Shown here piece by piece: positions 9,957-19,666 of a stretch of 64,000 nucleotides of DNA (positions are counted from its first letter, which is position 1; each line of letters opens with the position of its first letter). The translations under genes and the position numbers were made by a program. This DNA comes from Perspicuibacillus lycopersici. Its GTDB lineage: Bacteria > Bacillota > Bacilli > Bacillales > Caldibacillaceae. Below the pieces are notes generated by a model that was not told the origin of the DNA, searched no databases, and saw only the letters and a list, made by a program, of their open reading frames with translations. Location: positions 186,001-250,000 of the forward strand of contig NZ_JAOUSF010000001.1 of the NCBI RefSeq assembly GCF_025660475.1. The letters run 5' to 3'.

Positions 9957-10736
9957 TTATTTTATTTTCATTTCGACCATCTCTTTAATTGGAGAAAAGC
10001 TCTTCCGATGAATCGGCGTTGGACCATATTGCTCCAATGCTTGTAAGTGTTCCTTTGTGCCGTAGCCCATATTTTTTTCCAAATGATAGGCCGGATATTG
10101 AATACCGTATTCGGCCATTATTCGATCCCGATATACTTTTGCGACAATAGAGGCACTTGCAATCGAAATAGACAATGCATCCCCTTTTATTAAACTCAGC
10201 TGCGGAAGTGGTGCATCAATTTTCATCGCATCTAATAACAGATATTCAGGAAAAACCGATAGATCATTGACTGCATGATGCATTGCTTTTTTTGTTGCTT
10301 GGTAAATATTCAAATGATCAATATCATTCGAATCGACTACACCAATACCAACTGCGATTGCTTTTTCTAAAATTTGCTCGTACAATAATTCTCGCTTACT
10401 GGCGGAAAGTTTTTTTGAATCATTGACTCCAGGTAGATCAATATCCTCTGGTAGTATCACCGCGGCAGCTACAACAGGACCTGCTAGCGGACCTCTTCCA
10501 ACTTCATCAATACCAGCAATAAGCTGAAAGCCTTGCTGCCTCGCTTCTTTCTCATACTGTTTCATTTTTTCTAAACGAATATGCTCCAAATTTTGTTGCG
10601 CTTGCCTTTTTTTCCATCTAGAGATTAAGCTTTGTACCCCTTTGCGTTCATCGTCCATGCAAGCAAGTAAAAAAGGGTCGTCCATATTTGTAATCTGTTC
10701 TAGTCTATTTTCCACTTCTTTAATTGTATAGTTCAT
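9957..10736 (-). CDS. rnhB: Ribonuclease HII
   Basis: RNase HII removes ribonucleotides embedded in DNA and RNA of RNA-DNA hybrids. The family signature starts at IAGIDEVGRGPLAGPVVAAA, with the first catalytic Asp-Glu in DEVGRG. Further acidic residues lie in VNDSKKLS and LLLDAMK. An N-terminal extension of about 70 residues (SLISRWKKRQAQQNLEHIR) is typical of Bacillus RNase HII. It lies 19 bases downstream of rbgA. Confidence 0.96.
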   Translation of the reverse strand: MNYTIKEVENRLEQITNMDDPFLLACMDDERKGVQSLISRWKKRQAQQNLEHIRLEKMKQYEKEARQQGFQLIAGIDEVGRGPLAGPVVAAAVILPEDIDLPGVNDSKKLSASKRELLYEQILEKAIAVGIGVVDSNDIDHLNIYQATKKAMHHAVNDLSVFPEYLLLDAMKIDAPLPQLSLIKGDALSISIASASIVAKVYRDRIMAEYGIQYPAYHLEKNMGYGTKEHLQALEQYGPTPIHRKSFSPIKEMVEMKIK

Positions 10737-10755
10737 CTAACGAATTACTCCTTAC

Positions 10756-11616
10756 TTACTCACTTTCAGCTACTTGTGGTCTTTCAAAAGTGAGCTTCCC
10801 TAACTTTTCGCCACGAATATCACGAATAATAGCTTCGGCGGTTTTATCGTAATCTATTATTCCACCTCCCATTAAACAACCTCTTTTCGCACCAATCACA
10901 TCAAAGATTTCAACGATTTCTTCGGGAATTTGCTCAAATCCATATTGCTCTTTCAGCCTCTCTGGATATTCCTTTTCAAGAAAACGTAAAGCAAATACAG
11001 CAATATCTTGTAAATTTAATATAGTATCTTTAATTGCTCCAGTTAGTGCTAATTTATACCCAACCTCTTGATCTTCAAATTTCGGCCAAAGAATTCCAGG
11101 TGTATCTAGTAATTCAATTTCTTTACCAACTTTAATCCATTGCTGTGCCTTTGTCACTCCGGGAGTATTACCTGTTTTTGCGATATTTTTCTTCGCTAAA
11201 CGATTTATTAGTGTTGATTTTCCTGAGTTCGGGATTCCAACAACCATCGCTCGAATGGCTCGTGGTTTTACACCTTTTGCACGCATTTTATCAAATTTTT
11301 CTGCCAAAATTTCCTTTGCCAGCTTGGAAATTTTGGCAAGGCCATCACCTGATTTTGAATTAATCGGGATGGTATGAATATTGATACTTTGAAAATAGCG
11401 AATCCATTCCTTTGTTCTTATTGGATCTGCCATATCCTCCTTATTCAATAGTACGATCCTTGGTTTATGTTGAATGATTTCATCAATCATCGGATTTCTT
11501 GAAGAAGATGGAATTCTTGCATCAACTAATTCAAATATTATATCTACAAATTTTAGTTTTTCAGTTACTTGTCTTCTAGCTTTCGCCATATGACCTGGAA
11601 ACCACTGAATTGTCAT
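10756..11616 (-). CDS. rbgA: Ribosome biogenesis GTPase RbgA (YlqF)
   Basis: RbgA is a circularly permuted GTPase that acts late in 50S subunit assembly. The motif order is permuted: G4 [10 protein letters not shown] near residue 60 precedes G1 [14 protein letters not shown] near 125, G2 around [10 protein letters not shown] and G3 DTPGILWP. The C-terminal domain ends [11 protein letters not shown]. The N-terminal [13 protein letters not shown] is diagnostic of the family. It lies between lepB and rnhB. Confidence 0.96.
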   Translation of the reverse strand: MTIQWFPGHMAKARRQVTEKLKFVDIIFELVDARIPSSSRNPMIDEIIQHKPRIVLLNKEDMADPIRTKEWIRYFQSINIHTIPINSKSGDGLAKISKLAKEILAEKFDKMRAKGVKPRAIRAMVVGIPNSGKSTLINRLAKKNIAKTGNTPGVTKAQQWIKVGKEIELLDTPGILWPKFEDQEVGYKLALTGAIKDTILNLQDIAVFALRFLEKEYPERLKEQYGFEQIPEEIVEIFDVIGAKRGCLMGGGIIDYDKTAEAIIRDIRGEKLGKLTFERPQVAESE

Positions 11617-11766
11617 TTTCTCACCTGCTTTAACATCATATTACAAGGCTACTTCGTATCGATTTTTGCTTTTTGTCAGTAACCAAGAGAATCAATTTAT
11701 TAGAAGTTTCAACTATCATTATGAAATCAGCCTTTACAACAATAAAACTTCCTCTTTATCGGAAGT

Positions 11767-12297
11767 TTATTTTATGAATTGCATTTCATTTAATGGCCAA
11801 TAAATAAGACTTGTCTTTCCTAAAACATCATTCATTGGAACGGGACCGATATGACGGCTATCTTTACTGTATCTACGATTATCACCCATTACAAATAAAT
11901 ATCCGTCTGGAACATCAACAGAGAAGGGCTCTGTTAAAGTACCTCCTACTAATCCCTTTTTATATTCATCTAGATACGGCTCATCATATGCCTTTCCATT
12001 AACATATAAAATATCGTTTTTATATTCAATATGTTCACCTGGTAAACCGATGACACGTTTAATATAATCTTTTTCTTCAGGAGCATGAAAAACGATAATA
12101 TCAAAACGCTTTGGATCACCGATTACATAGGATATTTTGTTAACAATCATCCGATCCCTGTTTTCTAATGTCGGCATCATCGATTCACCATCGACAATAA
12201 TTGGTGTAAAAAAGAAATAGCGAATAATAGCTGCTAAAACAGCTGCAATTACTAATATTTTCGCCCACTCCCATAGTTCACTCTTTTTTTCTGCCAT
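11767..12297 (-). CDS. lepB: Type I signal peptidase
   Basis: This enzyme cleaves signal peptides of exported proteins on the outer face of the membrane. One N-terminal membrane segment (AKILVIAAVLAAIIRYFFF) is followed by the catalytic serine in VDGESMMPTL and the catalytic lysine in DYIKRVIGLPGE. The conserved MGDNRRYSKDSR box follows. An ATG exists upstream at 12339 with no clear ribosome site. The ATG at 12297 follows GGAGG by seven bases and gives 176 residues, close to SipS-type enzymes. The slot between rplS and rbgA is shared with several Bacillaceae but not, as I recall, with B. subtilis. Confidence 0.93.
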   Translation of the reverse strand: MAEKKSELWEWAKILVIAAVLAAIIRYFFFTPIIVDGESMMPTLENRDRMIVNKISYVIGDPKRFDIIVFHAPEEKDYIKRVIGLPGEHIEYKNDILYVNGKAYDEPYLDEYKKGLVGGTLTEPFSVDVPDGYLFVMGDNRRYSKDSRHIGPVPMNDVLGKTSLIYWPLNEMQFIK

Positions 12298-12609
12298 CAA
12301 TAGCCCTCCATCTTGCTTCGAATCGATATTTTCCTTCATGATTCATTACCCAAATTATTCCATTATAGAAAATAGATTTCTCTCTGTAGTTACATCATAA
12401 ATTTAATCATTTTTTTGTTTGAACACTGTATTGATAACAAGTCCATTTAATTTATTTTACAAAATTATCATTATGAAAATCAAATAATCCAGCAATAGAA
12501 TCGATTAATATTCTAAAATAATTTATGTATGTTTATCATTGTAATCAAACAATACTATATTTACTATATACAGAACGGAATAATCTACTCAAATTCTGCT
12601 TGGAAAGTG
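12298..12609. other. AT-rich intergenic stretch upstream of lepB
   Basis: There are about 310 bases without a gene between lepB and the rplS terminator. It must hold the lepB promoter. Candidates such as TTGATT followed by a weak -10 can be found but none stands out. I see no RNA gene or repeat. Confidence 0.4.
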
Positions 12610-12642
12610 AAAAAAAGAGCTTGAAATACAAGCTCTTTTTTT
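12610..12642 (-). terminator. Terminator after rplS
   Basis: The stem AGAGCTTG with CAAGCTCT is flanked by seven A residues on one side and seven T residues on the other, so it can act in both directions. It lies 8 bases past the rplS stop. Confidence 0.9.
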
Positions 12643-12649
12643 AAGTAAA

Positions 12650-13110
<461 letters not shown>

Positions 13111-13113
13111 AAT

Positions 13114-13143
13114 ATAGTACCATATTTGTTAGTACCTTTTCAA
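13114..13143 (-). promoter_or_regulatory. Predicted promoter of rplS
   Basis: On the minus strand, TTGAAA (13138-13143) and TACTAT (13114-13119) are separated by 18 bases, in the trmD-rplS gap. Confidence 0.5.
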
Positions 13144-13159
13144 GAGTATATTAATCTTT

Positions 13160-13891
13160 TTATTGTTTTTTTATTTCATTTAGCCATTGCTTTTCAGCTT
13201 CTGTGAATGGATACGTTTCTAGTAAATCCGGTCTCCGTTCAAACGTCCGCTTTAATGACTCTTTTTTCCGCCATTCTTCTATCTTTTTATGATTGCCGGA
13301 TAATAATACTTCCGGAACTTTCCAACCTCGAAAATCGGCGGGACGTGTATAATGTGGATGCTCAAGTAAGCCTGTGGAAAACGAATCTTTTATATGGGAA
13401 TCCTCATTGCCAAGAACACCAGGTAACAAGCGGACAACACTATCAATTACAACCATTGCAGCCAATTCTCCACCTGTTAAAACAAAATCTCCAATCGATA
13501 TCTCTTCTGTCACCAAATGCTCTCGTATTCGTTCATCATATCCTTCATAATGACCACAAATGAAAAGTAAATGCTCCTCTTTCGCTAATTGTTCCGCCTT
13601 TTGCTGTGTGTAGCACTCCCCTTGTGGACATAATAAAACGACTTTCGGCTTTACCCCGGATTTTTGTTGTAAATCCTCTACGGCATTAAATATCGGTTCT
13701 GGCTTTAATACCATCCCAGCACCGCCACCATACGGATAGTCATCCACCATTTGATGTTTATTCCCAGAATACTCACGGAAATTTATTACATTATACTGAA
13801 CCGAACCATGTTCCTGCGCTTTCTTTAGTATCGATTCATTAAAAATTCCATGAAACATATTTGGGAATAGTGTCAAAATATCGATTTGCAT
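13160..13891 (-). CDS. trmD: tRNA (guanine-N1)-methyltransferase TrmD
   Basis: TrmD makes m1G37 in tRNAs, preventing frameshifts. The SPOUT fold is seen in [49 protein letters not shown] and [12 protein letters not shown]. The trefoil-knot SAM site follows in [18 protein letters not shown]. At 243 residues the length is standard. It sits 3 bases after rimM, the universal pairing of these two genes. Confidence 0.97.
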   Translation of the reverse strand: MQIDILTLFPNMFHGIFNESILKKAQEHGSVQYNVINFREYSGNKHQMVDDYPYGGGAGMVLKPEPIFNAVEDLQQKSGVKPKVVLLCPQGECYTQQKAEQLAKEEHLLFICGHYEGYDERIREHLVTEEISIGDFVLTGGELAAMVVIDSVVRLLPGVLGNEDSHIKDSFSTGLLEHPHYTRPADFRGWKVPEVLLSGNHKKIEEWRKKESLKRTFERRPDLLETYPFTEAEKQWLNEIKKQ

Positions 13892-13894
13892 TAA

Positions 13895-14419
13895 TTAAAA
13901 CAGTCCTTCCATTGGCTCAATCCATACTATTTTATCTTTCACATTAATTTCTTTTACAATTTCATCTATATAAGGAATATAATATTCTTTTCTATCTGTC
14001 CCTTTAACTACCCATACATCATTGGCACCTGGAGTTAAAATCTCTTTAATAACCCCTATCGTCTCTCCGTCCATATTTTTAACGGTGCAGCCAATTATTT
14101 CATGAAAATAAAATTCGTCCGAATCCAGCTCTTCTAACTGATCTTCCGATACTTTCAAAAGCCCACCTTTAAAAGCTTCTACATCATTTAACGATTCATA
14201 TCCATCAAATGTTAACAGATCGAAATTTTTATGTTTTCTCCAATTATTCACCTTAAGCGTAATAGGTTGCTTTCCATTCAAAAAAAACAAGGTAAGCTCG
14301 GATCCTTTTTTGTATCGTTCATCTGGAAAATCAGTCGAAGAGATTACCCGAACTTCTCCTTTTATTCCATGGGTATTAACAATTTTTCCTACGTTAAAAT
14401 ATCTCTTCAATTTTTTCAC
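13895..14419 (-). CDS. rimM: 16S rRNA processing protein RimM
   Basis: RimM assists maturation of the 30S head and binds S19. The N-terminal domain opens with [22 protein letters not shown]-barrel domain follows with [21 protein letters not shown] and the close [21 protein letters not shown]. At 174 residues the length is normal. It lies directly between ylqD and trmD in the rpsP-type ribosomal operon order. Confidence 0.96.
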   Translation of the reverse strand: MKKLKRYFNVGKIVNTHGIKGEVRVISSTDFPDERYKKGSELTLFFLNGKQPITLKVNNWRKHKNFDLLTFDGYESLNDVEAFKGGLLKVSEDQLEELDSDEFYFHEIIGCTVKNMDGETIGVIKEILTPGANDVWVVKGTDRKEYYIPYIDEIVKEINVKDKIVWIEPMEGLF

Positions 14420-14421
14420 CT

Positions 14422-14808
14422 CTAATGTATATCTTCAATAATTCCATCTTTTACAACGATTGTTTTTCCTAACATTAATTCATTCCAGTTATCCCCTACT
14501 TTTACATCTATCATTCCTTGTACTTCTCTTTCTTTCAGTTCAGCTCCAATAGGTAATAACTCTAGTTGCTCTAACTGGAAATCAAGTAATTTTATTTTTT
14601 CTGCTCGATCATCTAACTCTTTTTCAAAGTATTGTTGTAAATGTGTTATTTGGTATTTCTTCGTTTTCTCTAACCGTTTTACCTCGAACCGTAGCTGGTC
14701 CATTTCTTTTTGAAGCTGTAATTTTCTTTTCGTAAACGAGTTTGATAACTCTTCTTTACTATTTTCGGTTAATATTTGTTTTACTGTAATATTGGTTATT
14801 AGTCTCAT
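14422..14808 (-). CDS. ylqD: YlqD family protein of unknown function
   Basis: This 128-residue soluble protein opens with [18 protein letters not shown], has a central coiled-coil-like helix ([20 protein letters not shown]) and a C-terminal beta-rich segment ([22 protein letters not shown]). It matches YlqD by position between khpA and rimM and by overall pattern. The stop lies 3 bases before rimM, so they are cotranscribed. Function is not known to me; the operon suggests a link to ribosome or RNA processes. Confidence 0.85.
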   Translation of the reverse strand: MRLITNITVKQILTENSKEELSNSFTKRKLQLQKEMDQLRFEVKRLEKTKKYQITHLQQYFEKELDDRAEKIKLLDFQLEQLELLPIGAELKEREVQGMIDVKVGDNWNELMLGKTIVVKDGIIEDIH

Positions 14809-14949
14809 TAGCCCAACTCCTTTTTATCCATACGCGATGAAATAAAGCTCCTGGAAATATAGGTTTGCTAACTTGCTTTTGTAAAATAAAAAGACGCCAT
14901 TGTCATTTCATGAGGAAAATAAGTAGGGGAAAAATCATAATATATGTAA

Positions 14950-14975
14950 GAAAAAAGGAGGGATTCCCCCTCCTT
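14950..14975 (-). terminator. Terminator after khpA
   Basis: The stem AAGGAGGG (14955-14962) pairs with CCCTCCTT (14968-14975) and is followed on the minus strand by a run of T. It overlaps the khpA stop and separates rpsP-khpA from ylqD-rimM-trmD. Confidence 0.8.
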
Positions 14976-15207
14976 ATTCTGTAATATCTAAATAAACCTT
15001 CCGATTCTCTGTTGATTGCGCATGTGCGTAAACAATCGTTCGAATCGATTTTGCCACTCGGCCTTGTTTTCCAATGATTTTACCAATATCACTTTTGTTC
15101 AATGTTAGCTTATAAGTGATACGGGCATCATCTTCGACAACTTTGATGTTAACGTCGTCTGGATGATCTACAAGGGGTTTCACAATCGCCTCAATAAGCT
15201 GTATCAT
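14974..15207 (-). CDS. khpA: KH-domain RNA-binding protein KhpA (YlqC)
   Basis: This is a small RNA-binding protein that in Firmicutes pairs with KhpB (Jag) and influences cell division and envelope growth. Its 77 residues hold a single KH domain with the GxxG loop in IGKIIGKQGRVAKSIRTIV. The opening MIQLIEAIVKPLVDHPDDV is characteristic. It lies 8 bases after rpsP, the conserved arrangement. Confidence 0.95.
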   Translation of the reverse strand: MIQLIEAIVKPLVDHPDDVNIKVVEDDARITYKLTLNKSDIGKIIGKQGRVAKSIRTIVYAHAQSTENRKVYLDITE

Positions 15208-15215
15208 AAATTCCC

Positions 15216-15488
15216 TTATTTGCTGTATTTCTCGTTATGGAATTTTTCTAAAATACCTTGAGTAGAGAACAAGTTCCGAACTGTGTCAGAAGGTTTTGCT
15301 CCATTTTTCAACCATTTTAAAGCAAGCTCTTCATCAATTTTTACACTTGCTGGTTGTGTTAATGGATTGTATGTTCCAATTGTTTCGATTTGACGTCCAT
15401 CACGTGGTGAACGAGAATCTGCTACTACGATACGATAGAAAGGAGACTTTTTAGCTCCCATACGTTTTAAACGAATTTTAACTGCCAT
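15216..15488 (-). CDS. rpsP: 30S ribosomal protein S16
   Basis: This is a primary assembly protein of the 30S subunit. The family opening [20 protein letters not shown] is followed by [20 protein letters not shown] and [15 protein letters not shown]. At 90 residues the length is normal. The start follows GGAGGTGC. Two tandem predicted promoters lie in the 281-base gap downstream of ffh. Confidence 0.98.
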   Translation of the reverse strand: MAVKIRLKRMGAKKSPFYRIVVADSRSPRDGRQIETIGTYNPLTQPASVKIDEELALKWLKNGAKPSDTVRNLFSTQGILEKFHNEKYSK

Positions 15489-15526
15489 AATTTATTGCAC
15501 CTCCGAATAGTTTCACACAAGATAGT

Positions 15527-15555
15527 ATGATAGCAAGAAATAATTAGTTTGTAAA
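15527..15555 (-). promoter_or_regulatory. Proximal predicted promoter of rpsP
   Basis: On the minus strand, TTTACA (15550-15555) is followed after 17 bases by TATCAT (15527-15532). Transcription would start about 30 bases before rpsP. Confidence 0.5.
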
Positions 15556-15614
15556 GTATTTTTTCTTAACAGGTAAAAATTTCTTTGTTTTATTTCGTTT
15601 TTCTTTAATAATGT

Positions 15615-15643
15615 TTATAAAGGGAGCTCTTTTTCTAAGTCAA
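15615..15643 (-). promoter_or_regulatory. Distal predicted promoter of rpsP
   Basis: On the minus strand, TTGACT (15638-15643) is followed after 17 bases by TTATAA (15615-15620). Confidence 0.45.
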
Positions 15644-15660
15644 TTTAATATTTGTCCACA

Positions 15661-15674
15661 GAGTGTATACACTC
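15661..15674. repeat. 14-bp perfect palindrome between ffh and rpsP
   Basis: GAGTGTATACACTC is self-complementary over all 14 bases and sits 17 bases upstream of the distal rpsP promoter. It could be a protein-binding operator or a weak hairpin after ffh. No T-tract follows. Confidence 0.4.
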
Positions 15675-15769
15675 CACTTTGCATCATTAAAGAAAATTTA
15701 ATACCTACCAAAAATAAATTTTAGAAACATCCTAAAAATAATTAAAAAATCTCACCTATAATATTTACT

Positions 15770-17116
15770 TTACATAAACGGTAATTTAAAGCCACCTTTT
15801 TTCTTGCCTTTTTTCTGCATGTTTGTCATTTGTTTCATCATTTTTTTCATTTCTTCAAACTGCTTTAATAGCCGGTTTACTTCTTGAACAGGGCGACCGC
15901 TTCCTTTTGCGATACGGCGTCTTCTGCTAGCGTTAATGATATCAGGATCTTCTTTTTCTTTTTTAGTCATGGACTTAATGATTGCTTCAACATGTGCAAT
16001 TTGTTTATCATCGATTTGCAAATTATTTAAGCCCTTCATTTTATTAGCGCCGGGCATCATTTTTAACAATTCATCAAGTGGCCCCATATTTTTCACCTGG
16101 GACAATTGTTCAAGAAAGTCATCCAATGTAATCGAACTTGTTCGCATCTTCTTCTCAAGCTCGCGTGCTTTTTCTTCATCTACATTTGCTTGAGCCTTTT
16201 CGATTAAGGTTAGAACGTCGCCCATTCCGAGAATTCTCGACGCCATTCTTTCGGGATGGAAAGTTTCTAGCGCATCCATCTTTTCTCCTAAACCAATAAA
16301 TTTAATTGGTTGATTGGTAACCGCACGAATGGAGAGAGCTGCTCCTCCTCTTGTATCACCATCTAACTTCGTAAGAACAACACCTGTTATTCCAAGCTGT
16401 TCATTAAAGCTATCGGCTACATTTACTGCATCTTGACCTGTCATTGCATCGACAACTAAGAAGATTTCATCAGGTTTTACATTCTCTTTAACGCTCTTTA
16501 GTTCATCCATTAAGTTTTCATCAATGTGCAGACGACCTGCAGTATCAATTAAAACATAATCATGGTGATCCGCTTTTGCTTGTTCAATCGCTTTAGTCGC
16601 GATTTCCACTGGACTGACTTTATCCCCTAGGGAAAAGACAGGCATATCGATTTGTTTCCCTAATGTTTGTAACTGATTAATTGCCGCAGGACGGTAAATA
16701 TCGGCAGCAACAAGTAGTGGTTTCCGATTATACTTTTTCCTTAACAGGTTGGCAAGCTTCCCTGTCGTCGTCGTTTTCCCTGCACCTTGAAGTCCAACCA
16801 TCATAATAACGGTTGGCGGTTTCGAAGCAACGGCAATTTTACTTTGCTCGCCACCCATTAATTCAGTTAACTCTTCTTTAACTACTTTAATTACTTGTTG
16901 TCCGGGAGTAAGGCTTTTCATGACTTCTTGTCCGACAGCCCGTTCACTTACTTTTTTAATGAAACTTTTAACAACCTTTAAGTTAACGTCTGCATAGAGT
17001 AATGCGAGTCGGACCTCTCGCATCATTTCTTTTACATCTGATTCAGTTACTTTCCCTTTGCCCCGAATCTTTTGCATTGTGCTCTGCAGTCGGTCGGCTA
17101 AACCCTCAAATGCCAT
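15770..17116 (-). CDS. ffh: Signal recognition particle protein Ffh
   Basis: Ffh is the SRP GTPase that binds signal sequences and the scRNA. The N domain is at the start. The G domain has GLQGAGKTTTTGKLA near residue 105, DTAGRLHID and TKLDGDTRGGAALS. The C-terminal M domain is methionine-rich and ends KKGKKKGGFKLPFM, including the RNA-binding SGRPVQEVNRLLKQFEEM. At 448 residues it is full length. It lies 11 bases after ylxM. The partner receptor ftsY lies about 5 kb upstream, separated by the accessory block. Confidence 0.98.
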   Translation of the reverse strand: MAFEGLADRLQSTMQKIRGKGKVTESDVKEMMREVRLALLYADVNLKVVKSFIKKVSERAVGQEVMKSLTPGQQVIKVVKEELTELMGGEQSKIAVASKPPTVIMMVGLQGAGKTTTTGKLANLLRKKYNRKPLLVAADIYRPAAINQLQTLGKQIDMPVFSLGDKVSPVEIATKAIEQAKADHHDYVLIDTAGRLHIDENLMDELKSVKENVKPDEIFLVVDAMTGQDAVNVADSFNEQLGITGVVLTKLDGDTRGGAALSIRAVTNQPIKFIGLGEKMDALETFHPERMASRILGMGDVLTLIEKAQANVDEEKARELEKKMRTSSITLDDFLEQLSQVKNMGPLDELLKMMPGANKMKGLNNLQIDDKQIAHVEAIIKSMTKKEKEDPDIINASRRRRIAKGSGRPVQEVNRLLKQFEEMKKMMKQMTNMQKKGKKKGGFKLPFM

Positions 17117-17127
17117 ATTGCCGCCTC

Positions 17128-17466
17128 CTAATCTAATTCTTTCAACGCTTCTAAAATGTGATAAATATGCTCCGCCTGATTTTTATCGAGTTTTGCATGA
17201 AGTAAAGCAGACAATTCATCCAATAAACGATTCCGTTGTTGGAATTTTTCAAAGAGATGAAGCTTTTTCTCATACTCTTCTAACATAATTTCCGTACGTT
17301 TAATATTATCATATACTGCCTGTCGGCTCACTTCATACTCCTCAGCGATTTCTCCTAATGATAAATCATCCAAGTAGTAAAGAGACATATAGCTTTGTTG
17401 TTTTGGAGTGAGCAAAACTTGATAAAAATCAAATAAATAATTCATTCTCGTTGTTTTTTCAAGCAT
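17128..17466 (-). CDS. ylxM: YlxM, DNA-binding-like protein associated with SRP
   Basis: This 112-residue helix-turn-helix protein belongs to the sigma-70 region-4-like family. [20 protein letters not shown] and [19 protein letters not shown] form the HTH. It starts immediately upstream of ffh, as in most Firmicutes. The streptococcal homologue has been reported to bind SRP and stimulate its GTPase. In B. subtilis it directly follows ftsY; here about 4.4 kb intervene. Confidence 0.94.
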   Translation of the reverse strand: MLEKTTRMNYLFDFYQVLLTPKQQSYMSLYYLDDLSLGEIAEEYEVSRQAVYDNIKRTEIMLEEYEKKLHLFEKFQQRNRLLDELSALLHAKLDKNQAEHIYHILEALKELD

Positions 17467-17570
17467 TGCATTCCCTCCAATGTTAAGTAAAAAACCTTTA
17501 CATCGCCTATGTTACACAGATTGTGAAACGATGTCAAGCGGTTAAACAGACTGGACTAGCGAATTTCCCT

Positions 17571-19247
17571 TCATTCCACTTTATACAAATAAATTTTCCA
17601 ATTGGAGCTATCATTTTCAAATACTTTTTCTAAGGTTAACTGATTCTCTAGTGCATTTTCGATTGGAACAGCAGAAAATATATACTCCCCACCCATTTTT
17701 TTCAACTGATCCGTGTTTAAGTTTAAATTCTCAATCGTCACATCTGCATCTTTGGAATACATATACTTTTTCCCTAATTCATCGACAAATATATATACTC
17801 TACCGCCCCACTCATCATAATAATCCGCTAATGTTTTATTTTTCGCTAATTCCGGTGCAATAATTTTGCGAAAATCCTCTTTATAGGTAAGTGGATAAAT
17901 ATTTGCATAAGTATCTAAAGTATAGAAGCCATTATATTGGGATATGACAGGGTGAATTCCAATACTTACTACCCGATAATCTTCCTGTGGTTTACCGATG
18001 TAATCTTTAATTTCCTGAAATTGTTCAACTGCATAAAACTCCTTATAGGTTGGTTGGTTTTTGTAGGCAACCTGCTCATTATACGGAATTAATACAATAA
18101 ATTGGGCGATTATTAACAGAACAGAAAGTGCTCTACCCCATTTTCCTAATTTCCAAATAAGATACAATGCCATGCCAAAGATTATATAAATAAGCGGTGA
18201 ACTAAAGTAGTGAAAACGAGAAAAATTAAAGGTTGTTAAAATATTTACTTTTTCTTTTAATGGTTGCCAGCCCTCATAAAACCAAAAAGCATACCAAACC
18301 GATAATACAAACAGCCAAATATTTAGCCAAATAAATAATTTATTTTGTTTCCATTGCTTTGTTACGAGCAAAACAACGAAGCATACCAAAACAATCGGTA
18401 AAATAAGCAAATCATGAACGGAACGGTCTTGATTGTGACCGATAATATAGTTTTTAAAAATAAGCTGGATTGTATCTAGTAAACTATTTTTCGATTGATA
18501 GAAAACATCCCGATTTGTTGGTTCGTGCGGCATAAGCATAGAAAGCACAAGCCGATAATCGATTAGTAAATACAGAAAGATCATATAGAGAATAGAAAAA
18601 AAGAATCGTAAATTTAGTTTCTTTTTCCGGATTACTTCTATTAGCCAATATATACCGATGATTGTCAAAAAATAGAAAAATCCTAAAACAAAGCTAGACA
18701 AGAACGGCAGTACGGTTAATATTAAATAATTTTTCCATAAGCGTTCGCCATTGCGAATATTTAAAAACGCGTAAAGTGCTAATGGCATCCCTAAATAACT
18801 AAGCATACCAGATGGCCAAAACGGTGTTAAGGAAAAAATAAGCGCAACACCAATTTGGATAACAGACGCCTGTTCATCTTTAATTACATACTTTTTCAAT
18901 AATAAGTACATCCCTAAAAACGCGAGTGCCCTCGTGATCAATTGACTTACCCCATAGGCAATCATCGGTGGAAATAGCATAAACAAAAATACATCTGCGT
19001 AAAATTGGGAATAAAATGCGTCCCTTGATAATTCTCCATTTAATATTTGATCTATCGATGCATCTCCTGGAGCAAATAGTTCTCCACTATCTTTCAATAC
19101 TTTATACCAACCGATATTTGAATCTAAATTATCATGCACCCTCATATGTGCATTTTCGCCAAATAGAAAATATGGGGCAACCCAAATACCAATAATAATG
19201 ATTGCAATACTAAATAGTAATTTTTTGTTTTGTTTCGCTTTAATCAT
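17571..19247 (-). CDS. DUF6044 (YkoS-like) polytopic membrane protein, probable GT-C-type glycosyltransferase
   Basis: This 558-residue protein has about ten to twelve hydrophobic segments and a C-terminal outer-face domain of roughly 160 residues. The N-terminal membrane segment (LLFSIAIIIIGIWVAPYFLFG) is followed by an extracytoplasmic loop with the acidic motif MRVHDNLDSNIGW. This is the pattern of GT-C enzymes using polyprenyl-phosphate sugars. It resembles B. subtilis YkoS, which I recall as a neighbour of the GT2 protein YkoT. It is 11 bases downstream of gtrA and last in a three-gene unit. By analogy with CsbB/YfhO systems it would transfer the flipped sugar to an envelope acceptor; the acceptor is unknown. 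Confidence 0.7.
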   Translation of the reverse strand: MIKAKQNKKLLFSIAIIIIGIWVAPYFLFGENAHMRVHDNLDSNIGWYKVLKDSGELFAPGDASIDQILNGELSRDAFYSQFYADVFLFMLFPPMIAYGVSQLITRALAFLGMYLLLKKYVIKDEQASVIQIGVALIFSLTPFWPSGMLSYLGMPLALYAFLNIRNGERLWKNYLILTVLPFLSSFVLGFFYFLTIIGIYWLIEVIRKKKLNLRFFFSILYMIFLYLLIDYRLVLSMLMPHEPTNRDVFYQSKNSLLDTIQLIFKNYIIGHNQDRSVHDLLILPIVLVCFVVLLVTKQWKQNKLFIWLNIWLFVLSVWYAFWFYEGWQPLKEKVNILTTFNFSRFHYFSSPLIYIIFGMALYLIWKLGKWGRALSVLLIIAQFIVLIPYNEQVAYKNQPTYKEFYAVEQFQEIKDYIGKPQEDYRVVSIGIHPVISQYNGFYTLDTYANIYPLTYKEDFRKIIAPELAKNKTLADYYDEWGGRVYIFVDELGKKYMYSKDADVTIENLNLNTDQLKKMGGEYIFSAVPIENALENQLTLEKVFENDSSNWKIYLYKVE

Positions 19248-19258
19248 GGATAACTCCT

Positions 19259-19666
19259 TTAGTTGTTTGTTCGGAATACAAAATATCTTTGTCCAAAATA
19301 ATTCATGATTGTATATAACCCACTACCGATTAATATAGCAACCTCGTCAATGTACTGTGCTGGTAAAATCCCGGTTACATCAAGCAAGCCTTCTGTTACG
19401 CTCAGTCCTAATTGATAAGCTACTACATAACAGCAAATGATTACGAGTACAAATCGGATGACACTTGATCCAAACGGACTTTTGCTTTGAAAGGTAAATA
19501 TTTTATTTAAAAAGTAACTAACGACGGCTCCGATACTATTTCCAATAAAAGTAGAAATCCAATAGTGTAAATGGAATATATTTAAGGAAATATACATAAA
19601 CGAAAGACCAATAATCGTATTTAATACTCCTACTAATAAAAATTTAAAAAATGAATGATTTACCAT
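19259..19666 (-). CDS. GtrA family membrane protein, probable lipid-linked sugar flippase
   Basis: This 135-residue protein has four membrane segments: FFKFLLVGVLNTIIGLSFMY, WISTFIGNSIGAVVSYFLN, VIRFVLVIICCYVVAYQLG and the last helix around VAILIGSGLYTIMNYFGQRY. The closing FGQRYFVF and the FLNKIFTF motif after helix 2 are typical GtrA features. Its ATG overlaps the GT2 stop (TAATG), indicating coupled translation. GtrA/GtcA proteins are thought to move polyprenyl-phosphate sugars across the membrane, matching the roles of the two flanking genes. Confidence 0.87.
   Translation of the reverse strand: MVNHSFFKFLLVGVLNTIIGLSFMYISLNIFHLHYWISTFIGNSIGAVVSYFLNKIFTFQSKSPFGSSVIRFVLVIICCYVVAYQLGLSVTEGLLDVTGILPAQYIDEVAILIGSGLYTIMNYFGQRYFVFRTNN

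Noticed and set aside
15601-15640. Possible T-box or riboswitch upstream of rpsP
   Set aside because: No T-box sequence, specifier stem or known aptamer core could be recognised; the region is better explained by tandem promoters.
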